Assembly: GCF_905147365.1 (NCBI RefSeq) | Contig: NC_056409.1 | Location: forward strand, 1,245,001 to 1,309,000 | Direction of reading: 5' to 3' | Length of the DNA stretch: 64,000 nucleotides | Origin: Aricia agestis | Taxonomy: Eukaryota; Arthropoda; Insecta; Lepidoptera; Lycaenidae | Shown: in pieces, positions 1 to 13,000 of the stretch | Layout: every line of letters begins with the position of its first letter | Position numbering within the stretch: position 1 is the first letter of the stretch | Translations under genes and position numbers: made by a program | The notes under the pieces: model-generated | Database searches by the model: none | Told to the model about the DNA's origin: nothing | What the model saw: only the letters and a program-made list of their open reading frames with translations

Positions 1-464
1 CTGCAGCGGAGCGACGCGTCACGTCACGGCCAAATATTTGTTGTACGAAATCGAATGCGGTATGATACAAGCCGCAGTGCGCGGCAGCTATGCTACGCGA
101 AATAAAACGTCAGTCCTATGAAATGTGAGGTGTCGCGTCGCGTCGCTGCCGCGTGGTGTCGTTTAGTGCGGTCTGACATTTATTGTGATTCTCCCGAAAA
201 AGTATATAATAAGAGAATTACTTATACGAGACTTCTAACGAGTTGAGCTATTTCACTATTATTAATAAAATTATATTTCAATATTATTCAATTTAAAAAT
301 GTAAAATATTGAAATACAGTGCTCCAAGGCTTTAAATTAATGTGGACGGGGCGCTGCTGGTAAAGGAGAACTGTGTATGATAGAAGCGTTAGTTCCTTTT
401 CTCACCACGTTCATTTAAAGCCTTGTTGAACTGTATCAATGACCTTTTTATACGTTAATTACAG
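1..464. other. Intron of the mutarotase gene, with a repeat fragment
   Basis: No coding exon is recognisable before the acceptor AG at 463-464. Bases about 340-435 closely match the inner part of the MITE at 15000-15262 (shared block GAAGCGTTAGTTCCTTTTCT), so at least that part is dispersed repeat. The GC-rich stretch at 1-180 is rich in CGACGCG and GTCGCG and may belong to the same type of element. Earlier mutarotase exons lie outside the window or are not visible. Confidence 0.5.
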
Positions 465-1187
465 AATAACTGAGACGAGTGCGGCTTCGATCCCAACGGG
501 TCGTTTCACCAACGTGGGCGGTACGCTGTACGACCTGCGTATACCGACGCGGCTCGGCGACCGCATGGACAAGGACCCTAAGCTGTACGATGACAACTTC
601 TGCGTCACTAATTATGATAAGGTGGGTATTTTATGTTACTATGGGGCAAATAAAACAACAGAATATCTGATAGAAAGCGACTATTGTTACCAGTGAGGCT
701 TAAAAAGGGGAAAACTAACGGTTGCGTTACTTATAAGACAGCAGATTTTCTTAATAAGTAATCTGGCATTTGGCTGGTTGAGTTTAATTTTGACCTGCTT
801 TTTATCTAATTAAATATTTAGTATTTATCATTCTATTTCTCTATTTTACTTCACTGTAAGTTTAACTTTCAGGGGCTGAGGTTCGTATCGCGAGTCCACC
901 ACCCATACTCCGGTAGGTTCCTGGAATTATACAGCGACCAGCCCGGCGTCCAACTGTTCACATCCGACAACTTGCCCGGTCCGAACGACCCAGCACTCAT
1001 CGGCAAAGACGGCGAGGGTTACAGAAGACACGGCGCCTTCTGCCTCGAGACACAGAACTTCCCAGATGCCGTGCATCATCAGAACTTCCCGTCCGCCATA
1101 CTCAGCCCCGGGGAAGTATATACGCACACGGTGACGTACAAATTCGGCGTGCTCAAAGATCGAAGTCCCGAGGTGGTTATTTCCTAA
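465..1187 (+). CDS. Galm: Galactose mutarotase (aldose 1-epimerase), last two coding exons
   Basis: This cytosolic enzyme interconverts alpha- and beta-aldoses and feeds galactose into the Leloir pathway. Two exons are visible: 465-621, which begins inside a split codon after AG 463-464 and ends before GT 622, and 873-1187, after AG 871-872 and ending in TAA. The junction is in phase. The first exon carries IPTG, a GGTLYDLR-like segment and YDDNFCV; the second carries YSGRFLELYSDQPGVQLFT and the family signature GKDGEGYRRHGAFCLETQNF. The E of ETQN is the conserved catalytic-base glutamate of the family, and FPSAILSPGEVY follows as in animal GALM. The visible part is about 157 residues, roughly the C-terminal 45% of a normal enzyme; upstream exons are missing. 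The gene converges on TDO. Identity is very likely from motif order; whether it is the only paralogue cannot be told. Confidence 0.93.
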
Positions 1188-1415
1188 TGTATACATGTTT
1201 TTTTAATTATTTATTATTTGATATAACAAAACTTTGGTTTAAGCCTAGAAATCGCCAAACTTCTTCGTCATCGCCAAACGTTGCCAGACTTCGTCACGGT
1301 GTTTGTGCGCGTGCGACTAGTCGTATGCGAATTATAATTGCATAAATTGATCAAAAATGCTATGCCGCGGCAGTCCCCGAGTGTCATACGTATTTTTTAT
1401 CTTGTTTTTTTTTCA

Positions 1416-1560
1416 GGATAATTGTAGGAATCCCAATCCCACTGACGGACACTCACACTTATGACAGTTGCTTGGGAAGTCAGAGTCTAATCCTTTAAGG
1501 GCAGTGGGAAGGAACTGTTAAAATTTTCCTGCAGTGGACGAGATTCCTACAGTTATCCTT
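1416..1560. repeat. Short inverted-repeat (MITE-like) element after the mutarotase gene
   Basis: AGGATAATTGTAGGAATC near 1416 is repeated in inverse as GATTCCTACAGTTATCCTT ending near 1560. The arms have one or two mismatches and are about 110 bases apart, and the inner flanks (CCCACTGAC and GCAGTGGACG) continue the match. This is a foldback or MITE layout in the 3' flank of the mutarotase gene. No target duplication was identified. Confidence 0.55.
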
Positions 1561-1596
1561 GAAAAAGTAAGATTTAAAAAATCTTTATACTTTTTA

Positions 1597-3389
1597 ATAT
1601 TCGCTCATTTGGTACAACAACGCCGTAATTACACTTTTACAAATTTTACAGGAGACCCAATCAAAGATTCGTATCCAATGTATAGCGTTTTGAAGATGGT
1701 GGATAGCAAGTTTGTTTTATTTTGTAATATGGGGGAAACATTGTACACTTTCTTTCGTTGGTTAAATTTCTTAGGTACATATATTGTGCTTTAGTTAGAT
1801 CCAAATCAATAAAAGCACTCAATGCTTCTGTATCAGATAAAATCTTCATTTGGTTTGACTCTTTCCACATAGTCGAGAAAACTTTTTTCTTTTCGCTCTC
1901 AGAGTTTCTTAGCTCTTCAACAAGATGAGCCTCTGCATACTCACCTAAGGCCCGCAGTCCTTGCAAAAATGCGTTACAAATGTGCTCAAACCCATATTCT
2001 TCTAGTAAAAGAGTGTTTTTCCTTTTCTTTGTTGATTCTGAGGAGTCTCCATAAGCAATGCACGGTCTTCCTCGTTTACCAGAAGTTGATGGCAGTGAAT
2101 GTGCTTCAGACTCCGGAAACTGTACTGAATATCCTGACTCCAGCCAGCTTGTATTATTTCGAATAAATTCGTCCTTTTTCCGTGATGCTTGAGCCCAGCG
2201 CTTATTGAAAGAAGGCAGAATATTTCTTTGAATGTCACCAATTACAAAACACAAGATGTTTTCAGAAACATTTAATGTTTGCTGTAGAACTATGGACAAC
2301 GATTCCAAGGTTCTGCCACGCTCGATATAGGGAATGATGAAATCGCCCTTAGTACAGTTGAAAGTTGACATTTTAATGGAAATAACCAATTTAAATAAGT
2401 GTCACTCAATATGAAATACAATTTGAAGATATTTGCTTCCCTTTATATACTGGTTTTTTAGATATGAAATACGTACTAATATGAATGTTATGCATATTTA
2501 CTCATGCACGACGAGTGCAAAATAGATGATAAGCTATTGCTATCAAAATATTGTGGTTAATATAGTTTTTGTAAACTATGTCAGCAGTAACCGCAAAAGA
2601 TACCGAATTATCTACTCCGACCGCTATCACATTTTTTCCCATAACTTCCAGGACCGCAAACTTCCGCAGCTGATTTTTTTAATTTTTCATTTATAAATAG
2701 TTAGGCTATCAAATAACACATAAAGCTGCGCGTCGGGAGCCGTCGGTAAATGTGAAAACCTTCGACGAAAAAAAAAGAAAAGTGAAAAATAGGGTATGTC
2801 AATTTTTAAGTACTTACTCAAAAATAAAAAGCATATTAAAAAAAGTTAATAGCTCATTATTAAGAACATAAAATATCATTTTTAAAAATGTATAAAACCG
2901 CATGCATGAGCTAAATACTTTTTTCACAATATTCATTTGAATTACGTGTATGCAAACATTTGAATGAGCCATCCGCTACTTCAACTTACTTCAACCTATG
3001 AAAAAAAAATATTTATGCAGTTTTAGAACAAAAAAATGTCTGATTAGGATTATTTGGTTATTAGAGTATCGAATGCAATAAATATTTCATTCAAATTGTG
3101 ATATTTTTAAAATAATATATAAAATCCATTTATGATATGCTCTAGTTCTACCATTTTCCATAGTGGGGCGCCCCGCGCAACTGGCTGTCCGGACGTTGTA
3201 GCACCAGAAATGGTGCCATTTCGGTAAATTCCACAATGACATTCGCGTCCCCTCGCGAAAAATCGCAAGAAAAACATTACGGTCGATGTTTCTCCGGGTA
3301 TAAATATATTTTTGGAACATAGTGACATAATTAACACATTTTTGAAAAAATAGGTAATTACGACGTTGTTGTACCAAATGAGCGAATAT
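1597..3389. mobile_element. TIR-bounded DNA transposon with one ORF, family uncertain
   Basis: Bases 1597-1632 and 3354-3389 are inverted copies of about 36 bp with a single mismatch (core TTTGGTACAACAACG, then CCGTAATTAC or TCGTAATTAC). They bracket about 1.8 kb that contains one substantial ORF on the - strand near the left end. The middle, 2400-3150, is AT-rich and shows no other reading frame. I could not find a convincing target-site duplication, so the exact ends and superfamily are open. The element sits between two convergent host genes. Confidence 0.6.
1661..2371 (-). CDS. Uncharacterised ORF inside a TIR element
   Basis: This open frame of 236 codons starts at the ATG at 2371; an in-frame TTG lies upstream at 2389. 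The C-terminal third has an acidic, helix-rich stretch (EALSAFIDLDLTKAQYMYLR) followed by a MFPPYYKI and CYPP pattern. The middle holds a basic segment, KRGRPCIAYGD then STKKRKN, that could be a nuclear localisation signal or an AT-hook-like GRP. The end lies 30 bp inside the left TIR. This style of protein occurs, to my recollection, as lineage-expanded uncharacterised proteins in insects, but I cannot name a family. It may be the N-terminal part of a degraded transposase or an accessory transposon protein. No catalytic motif is visible. Confidence 0.4.
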   Translation of the reverse strand: MSTFNCTKGDFIIPYIERGRTLESLSIVLQQTLNVSENILCFVIGDIQRNILPSFNKRWAQASRKKDEFIRNNTSWLESGYSVQFPESEAHSLPSTSGKRGRPCIAYGDSSESTKKRKNTLLLEEYGFEHICNAFLQGLRALGEYAEAHLVEELRNSESEKKKVFSTMWKESNQMKILSDTEALSAFIDLDLTKAQYMYLRNLTNERKCTMFPPYYKIKQTCYPPSSKRYTLDTNL

Positions 3390-3500
3390 GTAATTGAACT
3401 TTATATTTTATCCAAGTACGAACAAATTTTAATCATGTGCCTAAATTATACAGTACAAAATATAAGTTATTTCAATAAAGTAATTTCAGTATTTATGTAT

Positions 3501-3506
3501 TTTATT
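3501..3506 (-). promoter_or_regulatory. Putative poly(A) signal of TDO
   Basis: TTTATT on the + strand reads AATAAA on the - strand, about 53 bases after the TDO stop codon at 3559-3561. Position and sequence fit a cleavage and polyadenylation signal. The region is AT-rich, so chance occurrence is possible. Confidence 0.4.
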
Positions 3507-3558
3507 TCATAAAGCAAAATCTCTTAACTTGATAGTATAAAATAGATTTTTATAAAGG

Positions 3559-6500
3559 TCACGATTTCAGCGATAGTTTGTTGAGCGCGTCTTCTACTCC
3601 GTTCTGTTCTGTTCTCTCCCCGTTCTCGCTCACATCACCCCACATGATATTAAGGTCCTTTTTCATCCCTTCGTCCAGGGGGGGTATTAACGATCGGGGG
3701 AGAAGGAACGTTGACAGGTTAAATAGATCCAGGAACACCTTGTAACGGTCACTGAAAAAAAAAGTAAAAAGAATATTGTATATCGATAAGTAGGTAAAAA
3801 AGTAAAAAGAATATTGTATATCGATAAGTAGGTAAAAAAGTAAAAAGAATATTGTATATCGATAAGTAGGTAAAAAAGTAAAAAGAATATTGTATATCGA
3901 TAATTTGTTTTACGGGCTGCTGATATAGAGTATAGACCGAGCAAAACTTAAGAACGCTCGGCGAAACCCAATGAGTTATTCTGCTCATGTGTGATAACTA
4001 CTTTTAATTTAAAAAAATCTCGTGTCACTAGTGTTTGGGCGCGAACTTCTCCAAAACGACTCAACCGATTTTAATGAAATTTTGTATGTACATTTGTTAG
4101 GCCTGAGAATATGCGTAAACCTATATGTGACCTAGTTATAATATTATACTGTGATCCATGCGTCGGATGGGCATGTAAAAAGTCGGTCCTGCGCCTGATC
4201 TCTCGCCAGTCGTGTCGGTCGTCCGTCCCACTGGGTTAAAAGAGTAAACGAATAGAGAGTGCTCGTGTACTGCGCACACACTTTGGCTCTATAAAATTAC
4301 TCCTGCGTAACGGACCTGGTTTCAATACATCCGGCCACCGTCACTGAAACGGGTGTGGGAGTTATTATTATTATTACAGTTAGTTTTCCGGGCTGTAGCT
4401 AGAGTCAGATTTGAGGTAGGGCAGCATTGGTTACAGCCTACAGGTAGAGCAGAAGTAAAAAAATATCATTATTGGTTGATTTTATAGAATTTTGATATTT
4501 TTAAGGTAGGGCATTGTGATTTTAAGGTAGGGCGTTGCCCTCCAATACCTCTAGCTACGGCCGTGATTTATTGTGTACTGACCTGAGCGTGGAGCGCAGG
4601 TACTGGTAGCCGGAGGAGCCGCCCGTGCCGAGCTGCTGCGACCCGATCATGCGCTGTACCATTATCACGTGGTTGTCTGAAACACGCGTCAAACGACCAC
4701 TTGAGAAAGACGATCGTGACCAAAATACAACTAGCGCAAAATATTAAGATATACCTGAATACTGGCCAAAATGCAATAGTTTACAGATCAGTCGTTAACT
4801 TCGGTCTCCGGATGAAGATAAAATGCACACAACTAAATAACCGCCGCGCTCCGGGCAAAGATCATTTTCGCCGTCCTTTACATTTATTACAGAAAACCAT
4901 ACAAGTCATAAGCTATAGTTTTGTTGGGAGATAATAGGGGGAATATTTTTGGTAAAATACTTAAATATTTCCACGATCCAACTTGAAGTAAATGGTTGGA
5001 AGGTAATTCTCAATTTGGGTGGTGGGTGGCTAGGTTGGAAGATAGGATACAATAAGTAAATTTTGCCGCTCTGAGCAAATGTCCGGCTCGATAAGGCCCT
5101 GGGTCTACGTCAGTTACATAATATTATTCTCGTCTGTCATCGTGGCGGAACATATTATGTTCCCACCCAAACTACTGTTGGCGTTGCTTGGGCTGTTCTA
5201 AAGTTATCGAATTTTTTTCAAAGCCAATCATGATGGTAAACTCACATCGCCACTTGGTGATGAGGCTGTCCATGTCCATGAGCAGCGTGAGCAGCTGGTG
5301 CGGCTGTGAGAAGCGCGGCTCGTCGCGGTAGAACGTGATCATGATCGCGCCCTGCAGCGCCTTGTGAGATAGCCTGAAAACGGAACCATTATACATCATC
5401 ATCATTTAGTGCCCTCTTCATAACGAAGTTCGGCGGTCAGCTGGTTGAATTTCTTCCGGTCTTGGGCTAATTTCTTTAATTGTGGGTAGGTACATCTGGT
5501 CCATTCCTTTATGTCATCTATCCATTTTCTTCTTAGTCTACCAGGTGGTCTCTTCCCCGGAAATCTACCCTCTATGATCAACCGTATAAATTCATATTGG
5601 GATCCTCTTTGTAGGTGACCGAAAAAAGCGACCTTTCTTTGGATGCAGATGTTCATTAGTTGGCGTTCACAGTACGCTCTTTTTAACACTTCTTTATTCC
5701 ATACAAATTGTGACCAAGAGATTTTTAACATTTTACGTAGTGTCCACATTTCAAACGCCTGTATCCGTCGACAACAGTCTATCTTTGTTTAAAACCCACC
5801 CTTCACAGGCGTACAAACATTATACAACGTATTGCATTCATAGGGAGTTATAAGTGTCGAATTTCGACTAGGAGAGGCATATTTTTTATACAGGGTGTAA
5901 CATAACAAAGTGATAATATTTAAGGGTGTGTATTTGTCCCTTATAATAGGCATGACGAGATTTTTTCTTGTTGGTAAGTGAAGGACCATTCAAAAATAGG
6001 AATATCGGTGAAAAAATGACTTTGATAGCTTAAAAACTCTCTTAGATATCCATACAAAATGTTACCTAACTGTGACGTCACGCTTAGTTTGTTCGATAGC
6101 TATGTTAAATATAAATTGTGTTTATGAAAGTGGTTTCATAAGAATTTTTTTTATAAATTGCATAACTTATCGAATGGTATACAAAAATTATGGCATTTTA
6201 TAAAAAAAATCGACTTGACTATCCAACTTTGAAGGCTCATAACAAAAAAAAAAATACATGACGTAAGTTATGACGCGTAATTTTAGAAATACTTGTATTT
6301 TATCGCTATGTCTTTATTTTATTTTAAAAAATCAGCTAATCTTTGACCTTGTCGTCATCCCTATCATTATCTTTTTTTATGAAATAAGGGGCAAACGAGC
6401 AAACGGGTCACCTGATGGAAAGGAACTACCGTCGCCCATGGACACTCGCAGCATCAGAAGAGTTACAGGTGCGTTAAGCAGGGAAAAGGGTAATAGGGGA

Positions 6501-9500
6501 GGGTAGGGAAGGGAAAAGGATAGGGATTGGGCCTCCGGTAAACTCACTCACTCGGCGAAACATAGCGCAAGAGCTGTTTCACGCCGGTTTTCTTTGAGCC
6601 CGTGGTATTTCTCCGGTCGAGCCGGCTCATTCGTGCCGAAGCATGGCTCTCCCACGTCTTATAAATGAGTCCCTTAATAGAAAGTAGCAGCACTGAAAGA
6701 GCGAATCTTTTTGCGATTCGTATGAGCATCATGAATTTTCACATAAGTATAAGAATAAATATAAAAAAAAACTTTCAGCTTGCTAGGTACTTTTACAGTG
6801 AACTCTATAATTATATAAGTGACACATCACACATCACCATCATAAAGTATTATCATTTATCACTTAATTTTGTTTGTACATTGTTTAGCTTAAGTCCCTG
6901 TTAGTGTATGCAATGTGTAAGGGTATGCAATGTGTAAGGGGTTAATACTCGTAATAATAAGTCAAAGACCTTTAAAACCTATCGGTTGTCTGGAAGAAAT
7001 TTGCGCAAATCATTTATATCATTTATCGCAAAGATTTTTTATTATTATTATAAACCTAGTCTTTTAAATTAAAAATATAAACTTTATCTAGTAGCCCGAT
7101 AAACTGCACACGGTTACCAACATATTCGCTGTGTCGTGCTTGCGGATACGGATGTATGTCACACCTTTGTGTTTGTGTATACGTGCGTATAACAATGATC
7201 TTCGCGTGTGTATAACCTTGCATGAATACGAGTTACTGACCGTCTCTCACCGCGGGAGCGCAGCGCGTCATGCACGGCGGGGTCGAAGATGGAGCGGTAG
7301 ATCTCGCGACGATTCTCCACGTCCTGCAACCTGTGGCGACGCACCACCTCGTTCGTCTCGCGCTGGTGGAAAAAACATTCTATGTATAACATAACAAGAG
7401 TTTAGTAATACAACTTCTAAAACTTACTGATCGATTTTGACAACATCTGTGCAAGCTGGAGACGATTCAAGAATTAATTTGAACCCTGTAGCGCTTGTTC
7501 AACACTAGCATCACTACCATAGAGCTTACTGCTGAAGCTGTATTACGTATAGCCACTTTTACCAATATTATTTTGTGCATTTTTTAAGCTTTCCAAACCC
7601 TATGGTGAAATTAAAACCTACAAACATTCATCGTCCTAGCTATATCGCTTTATTACTATTATAAAATTATCCTACCATGGCCTCCTCGCTGTCCTCAGTG
7701 AGCATCTTGTTGACGGCGGCCTCGAACTTGCCCCAGAAGTTGAACCCGTACGTGTTGAGGCCGGGCGTGCGCTCCAACCACCGCTCTATCAGGGCCAGCA
7801 GTGCCGGCTCTTCTTCTGATCTGAAATTAATACGATGTGAAGACGTAGGTATATAAATTATTATGTATTAAACAATCTGCCAAGATGTCTATTCAAAAAT
7901 CCGGCTCGAAGGATCACTATATTTTCGTGTACATGTCGCAGGCGGATTGTATAATCCGCCGCATTACATTACGGCTAACTGTTATCAAAAACCGTTTTGT
8001 GTGTAAATGTGTTCAACGATTACACACATACCCTCAAAACTTAGCAATTTAGCAACACACTTTCTGTATCCAACGCCATTTATTGTTGTTATTTAAAATA
8101 TGTTACAGGCAGCCACGAATGTGAAGAATCGGAACAAAAACTGTCAAAGAGGCGACTAATCTCTCGCTTTATTACATAATATGACTAGCCGTGTTGGCGC
8201 GGCGGCTGAATTCCGGCGGCTTTTTATCCAGCCGCACACACAATCCGGCTAATCGTTTAACCGCCACATTTCAAAACGGCCCTGTTTTGATAACAGCTAG
8301 CCGTAATGTAATACAGTGGATTATAAAGGGTGTAACAAAACTAAGTAATAAAACTTTAGGATATGTATGGCTCCCTTACATAGAGTTCGCTGTGAAAGTA
8401 GCGGCGCTGAAAGGCCAAAACTTTTCTCTCTCTCTCTCTCTCGACGCTGGGGCGCTAGCCCATACAAAAGTGAAAAAAAATGATTTTTCAGCTCTGCTAC
8501 TTTCACAGTGAACTCTCTACAAGGCACACATACACACCCTAAAGTATTATCACTTAGTTTTGTTACACTCTGTATAATAAGACTGCGACATGTACACGAT
8601 AATATTATCCAGTGATCCTTCGAGCCGGATTTTTGAAAAGATGTCTTGCCAAATTGTCTAATCTTAGAATAGAATAGAATATACTTTATTGTGCACACAG
8701 TTTATTGTAACTGTGTGCACAATAAAATGTCGACACACATACAACAGAAACTCATAAAATGACGAGTACACAAAGGCGGTCTTATTACTATATAGCAATT
8801 TCTTCCAGACAACCTTTGGAAGAAAGGAAACAAAAAGCTGCTAGAGAAAGGGCGTTGTGCTTAAAGTATAATATTATTATTTAATTATTACAATAACATC
8901 TAAAAGTAAAGCTTAAAGACTTAACATTAATACATTACATATAAATGAAATAAATACGACATACATAATACATATTATGCAATATTACATACAAAATACA
9001 ATAAAATAAATATTTTATCAGCAATATATATTTGAATAATAATAATAATAATAAGCCCGCAGGGCAGCTTGTGGCGAGCTGTTGGGGAGTAGCGACCCCA
9101 CGTACCCGAGTGCTCCCAGGGAAGCCCCTGTTCTCCATCTCCGGCTTGCCTTCACTGGCCGGCTGGAGTGAACACTGACGGAGAATCAGGCCCTACCTCT
9201 GCCTTGCCTTAACCGGCCGGTCAGAGTGGAGTCGCGAGAGCTTCGGCTCGGAGGAAGGATGTGAAGCGTAAGTGGCGAGTGGGCGACGTGATGGGACCCT
9301 CTGAGGGTGCAAATGATCGGCGTTTTCCAGCGACACCTCTCCTGCCTCAAGCCGCTCTGTCAATGTTGCCGCCTTGGTGTACCGTGCGTGCGACCATTTT
9401 GAGGGGCCCATTCAAAGAGTTGGCGAGTCACCGTCTGCCAACTTTATGATACATATTTCTACGTTGTATCGGCAGACGCCATAGTCCTTCCATAGCTCCC

Positions 9501-10057
9501 GGTTACCCAGTCCACTAGCACCTCACCCCCATAGCCCGGTCTCATTTTAATTTTCCATTCCCTGCAATAGTCCTACACTGGCCGCTGGCTCTCCTTGGGC
9601 GTACTGTCATAGTGCGGACAGGGAGAGTCGCCGGCTAGTGTCACATTACATTTAGATTAAAACTGTGTTACGGGGCCTCTACGTGTTGGCTTCGGCCCCA
9701 CGCATGCCTTCCAAAGGTCCGGGATTTAATTGCCCGTGAGCAAGGAGTGCTTAACACAAACATAATAATAATAATAATAATAATAATAATCTTTATTTAA
9801 AACTTTTAGCATCTGTTACAATGTGTAGTTATAATATGACCTGACAATAAATAACAGACTTTACACGTATTGTATAACTTTGGCGCCTGCACTAGGCTGA
9901 GCCTGTCCTGCAGATCACCAATATATTTTCCTTCTTTTAGACATATTATAGTTTAGTTAAGATCTAAATTTAAAAAAAGGTATAATATTTGAAAAACAAA
10001 TAAAAGAGCCTCTGGCTACTCATTAAAATTAAATTGATTTTAAATTTTAAGTGCGCG

Positions 10058-10098
<41 letters not shown>

Positions 10099-13000
10099 GT
10101 CTATCTATATATCTCTCGTAGCAATTGTTCTTTTTCTTGATAATCTAGAGTTTTGAGCCAGTTTTTAACTTTTCTCTTTACTTCTATTAATGAACTATCT
10201 TCTAGGACGCATTTTCGTTTTACATTATTGTATATAAATGGGTGTAAATATGGACTATGTCGTCTTGAAAAACTAGAGTTAGTTTGTGGTAGAGGCAGCT
10301 TTCAAGTTCTTTTTTTACGTAGTACATCATAATTTGGGGATTTAAGAAAAGCATGATGCTCCTTAACACAAGCCTGAAGTATAAAAATGGCGCGAACTGT
10401 GAGTACATCTGAATCTTTATATACACTTGATGTAGGATACCTCCCATTTTATATTATAATATAATACATATTATACATAAATAAATACTACATATTTAAT
10501 ATATACACGTACATAAAATATATACATAATAATATAATGTCATGCCATGCTATGAGCACATATTGAGGTAGTACTCCTTAAGGGAGGACTTAAATGTATT
10601 TAAAGTTTTAGAGAGTCTCACCCTGGTAGGGAGGGAGTTCCAGAGTAGAACGGACTGTACGGAGTAAGAGCAATGGAAATATTTTGTGTGGTGGATCGGG
10701 ATATCAAGAAGGAGATTTTTAGATGAACGTAGCTCCTGTCTGTCGGGGAGGTGGAAGTTAAAGGTGTCCTTCAGGTATTTTGGACTGTGAGGATCAAATA
10801 GGATGGTGTAGAGGAAGGAAAGTGCATGGGCATTGCGTCGAAGGCGGATTGGTAACCATTTTAGTTTAAATAACTAGTCTTCAATAACTAAATCTTCAAT
10901 AACATTAAATAATATGTATTGACATTGCTAAATTATTAATAAGAACTTACTTGCTTAAGGCATCCATAGCCTCTGGATCATCTCCGAAAACTGTCTGGTA
11001 GCTTTGGTTGTATTTCACCCTTAATTGTTGTTTGAGGCCCAGCTGCAATGTAAAATTATAATATTGTCATGCTAACTTATTCTAAAACGACGTCGCGCTG
11101 CGTAGCTTGAAAATCTAACTTTTGCGGCACGCCTGGCCTTATGCTAATTTTATTGCCTAGTAAATAAAGTTCAAATTTGAATCACTCTCAGGAAGTTTCA
11201 TTCTAGGGTCGCACTGCGTTTTAGTGATTATTGACACAAGACTTAAAATTGATTGTACAACATCGTTAAAATATTTGGTTTTATTTATTGCCCAACACCT
11301 TTATTACCTGCAGCAGGTAGAGTAACTAACTCTACCCGCTTTTGTTGCCTCAAGTTGCTTATATACCTTTATGACTTCTTTTCATGCAAACAATAATTCT
11401 AAGTTCTAACTGTAAACTACAAGTCATAGCTCAAATAATAAGATGTCATTGCTCTATATTGGCCTCTCAAATCGATCACGCTGGCATCCCGTGATCTCAC
11501 AAGAAACTCGTGACACAAGATAGTATAATCAATTTTAGTCATACTAGTCATGACAGCAAATTAATGACTTAAATGGTAATCAATAATTATTTTATGGTAT
11601 GTAGAGATATCAACTCAATTTACAAATTATGATGTAAAAACCGTGCGGTTTGTCACCATTTGTTTTCATTTGAATAACGTGATAACAGTAGGTATGTAAG
11701 TTATAACCACATAACGTAATAAATCATATTAATTATATTGTAATTCTGAGTGTAATTATAACAATAAAATGCTAATTATCCATATTAAGTTACTTCGGAA
11801 ACAAAAGCATCAAACATTTTTGTTTGAAATTAGATACCTACTTTATTTGATCGTCCACGAGTCACGAGTCACGAGTTAACAATAATGACTACCTTCGGCT
11901 CGAAGAACTGGCGTAATAAACTCGCTCGGGGCCGTATTTTACTCAAAAGATGATCAAATATCTTGACATTAATCAGCTTAGCTATGTTACCTTATTCTCC
12001 AGCAGTCGGAACTGCAGGCTCTGGAAGCCGGAAGCGGGCCGCAGGTAGTGGCGGAAGTCCATGAAGTCCAGCGGCGTCATCGTCTCCAGGATCATCACCT
12101 GGTCCACTAGCAGCTGGAAGAAAACGGCAGTTTGTTGAGAATAAAATAGTATATAGAAGTAGATTCATTGCAGGCCAAATTTCATTTCATTATCATATTT
12201 TGTAGAGATTCTAATTACTGCCAAGTATTGGTATTGTTATATACTTACAGTGTGTAACAAAAATAAGTGATAATATTTTAGGGTGTGTACGTGTTCCTTG
12301 TAGAGAGTTTACTGTGAAAGTAGCAACACTGAAAGACGAAAAAAAATTTTCACTTTTGTATGGGCAAGGGCCCGAGTGTCACGAGTTTCCTCATACAAAA
12401 GTGAAAAAAAAATTGGTCTTTCAGCGCTGCTACTTTTACAGTGAACTCTCTACAAGGAACAAGTACACACCCTAAAGTATTATCACTTATTTTTGTTACA
12501 CCCTGTATAATATATAGACGAGATCCTCTTAGACGTATCTTCACTCATCAGTCATCATCAGCCCCGCTATTTATAAATAGGTCGTTAATCGTTATAGGCC
12601 ACTTTATTTTAGCCGCCCATGTACGTAGTCTGCACGGCCTCTATGTCTATGGACGCTGCCGCCCCTAGGCTTCTAGGGGCGGCAGCGTCCATAGACATAG
12701 AGGCCGTGCAGACTACGTACATGGGCGGCGAAAACAAAGTGGCCTACACTCTATAACGAATAGAAAAAATCTGTTTATTATTCGTAGCCTACACTCATAA
12801 AAAAAACGAGTAAGCTTAAGGGACCACACAACAGAAGTTAAACCAAAGCGTGCAGTAAAGTTTTACTTCAAAATATGAATTCGGCACTGGTCTGTAGTCA
12901 CCATCATTAAGGCCATCCCCTGAGCAAACGACCTTGACCATACATTTGCCGCGTTGCCGATATAACTATATAGAAATCCTATTTTTTTACTTATCTTAGT

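Noticed and set aside
927..1196. Open frame on the - strand opposite the mutarotase exon
   Set aside because: It is antisense to a conserved exon, has no motif, and owes its openness to the GC-rich coding strand.
3687..3988. Frames rich in FFLLFYLLIDIQYSF
   Set aside because: They are translations of the 38-bp minisatellite.
7241..7256. GTGAGA donor at the end of TDO exon 7
   Set aside because: It gives the wrong phase for exon 8; the donor GTCAGT at 7240-7235 keeps the conserved GERR-LSHKALQ frame.
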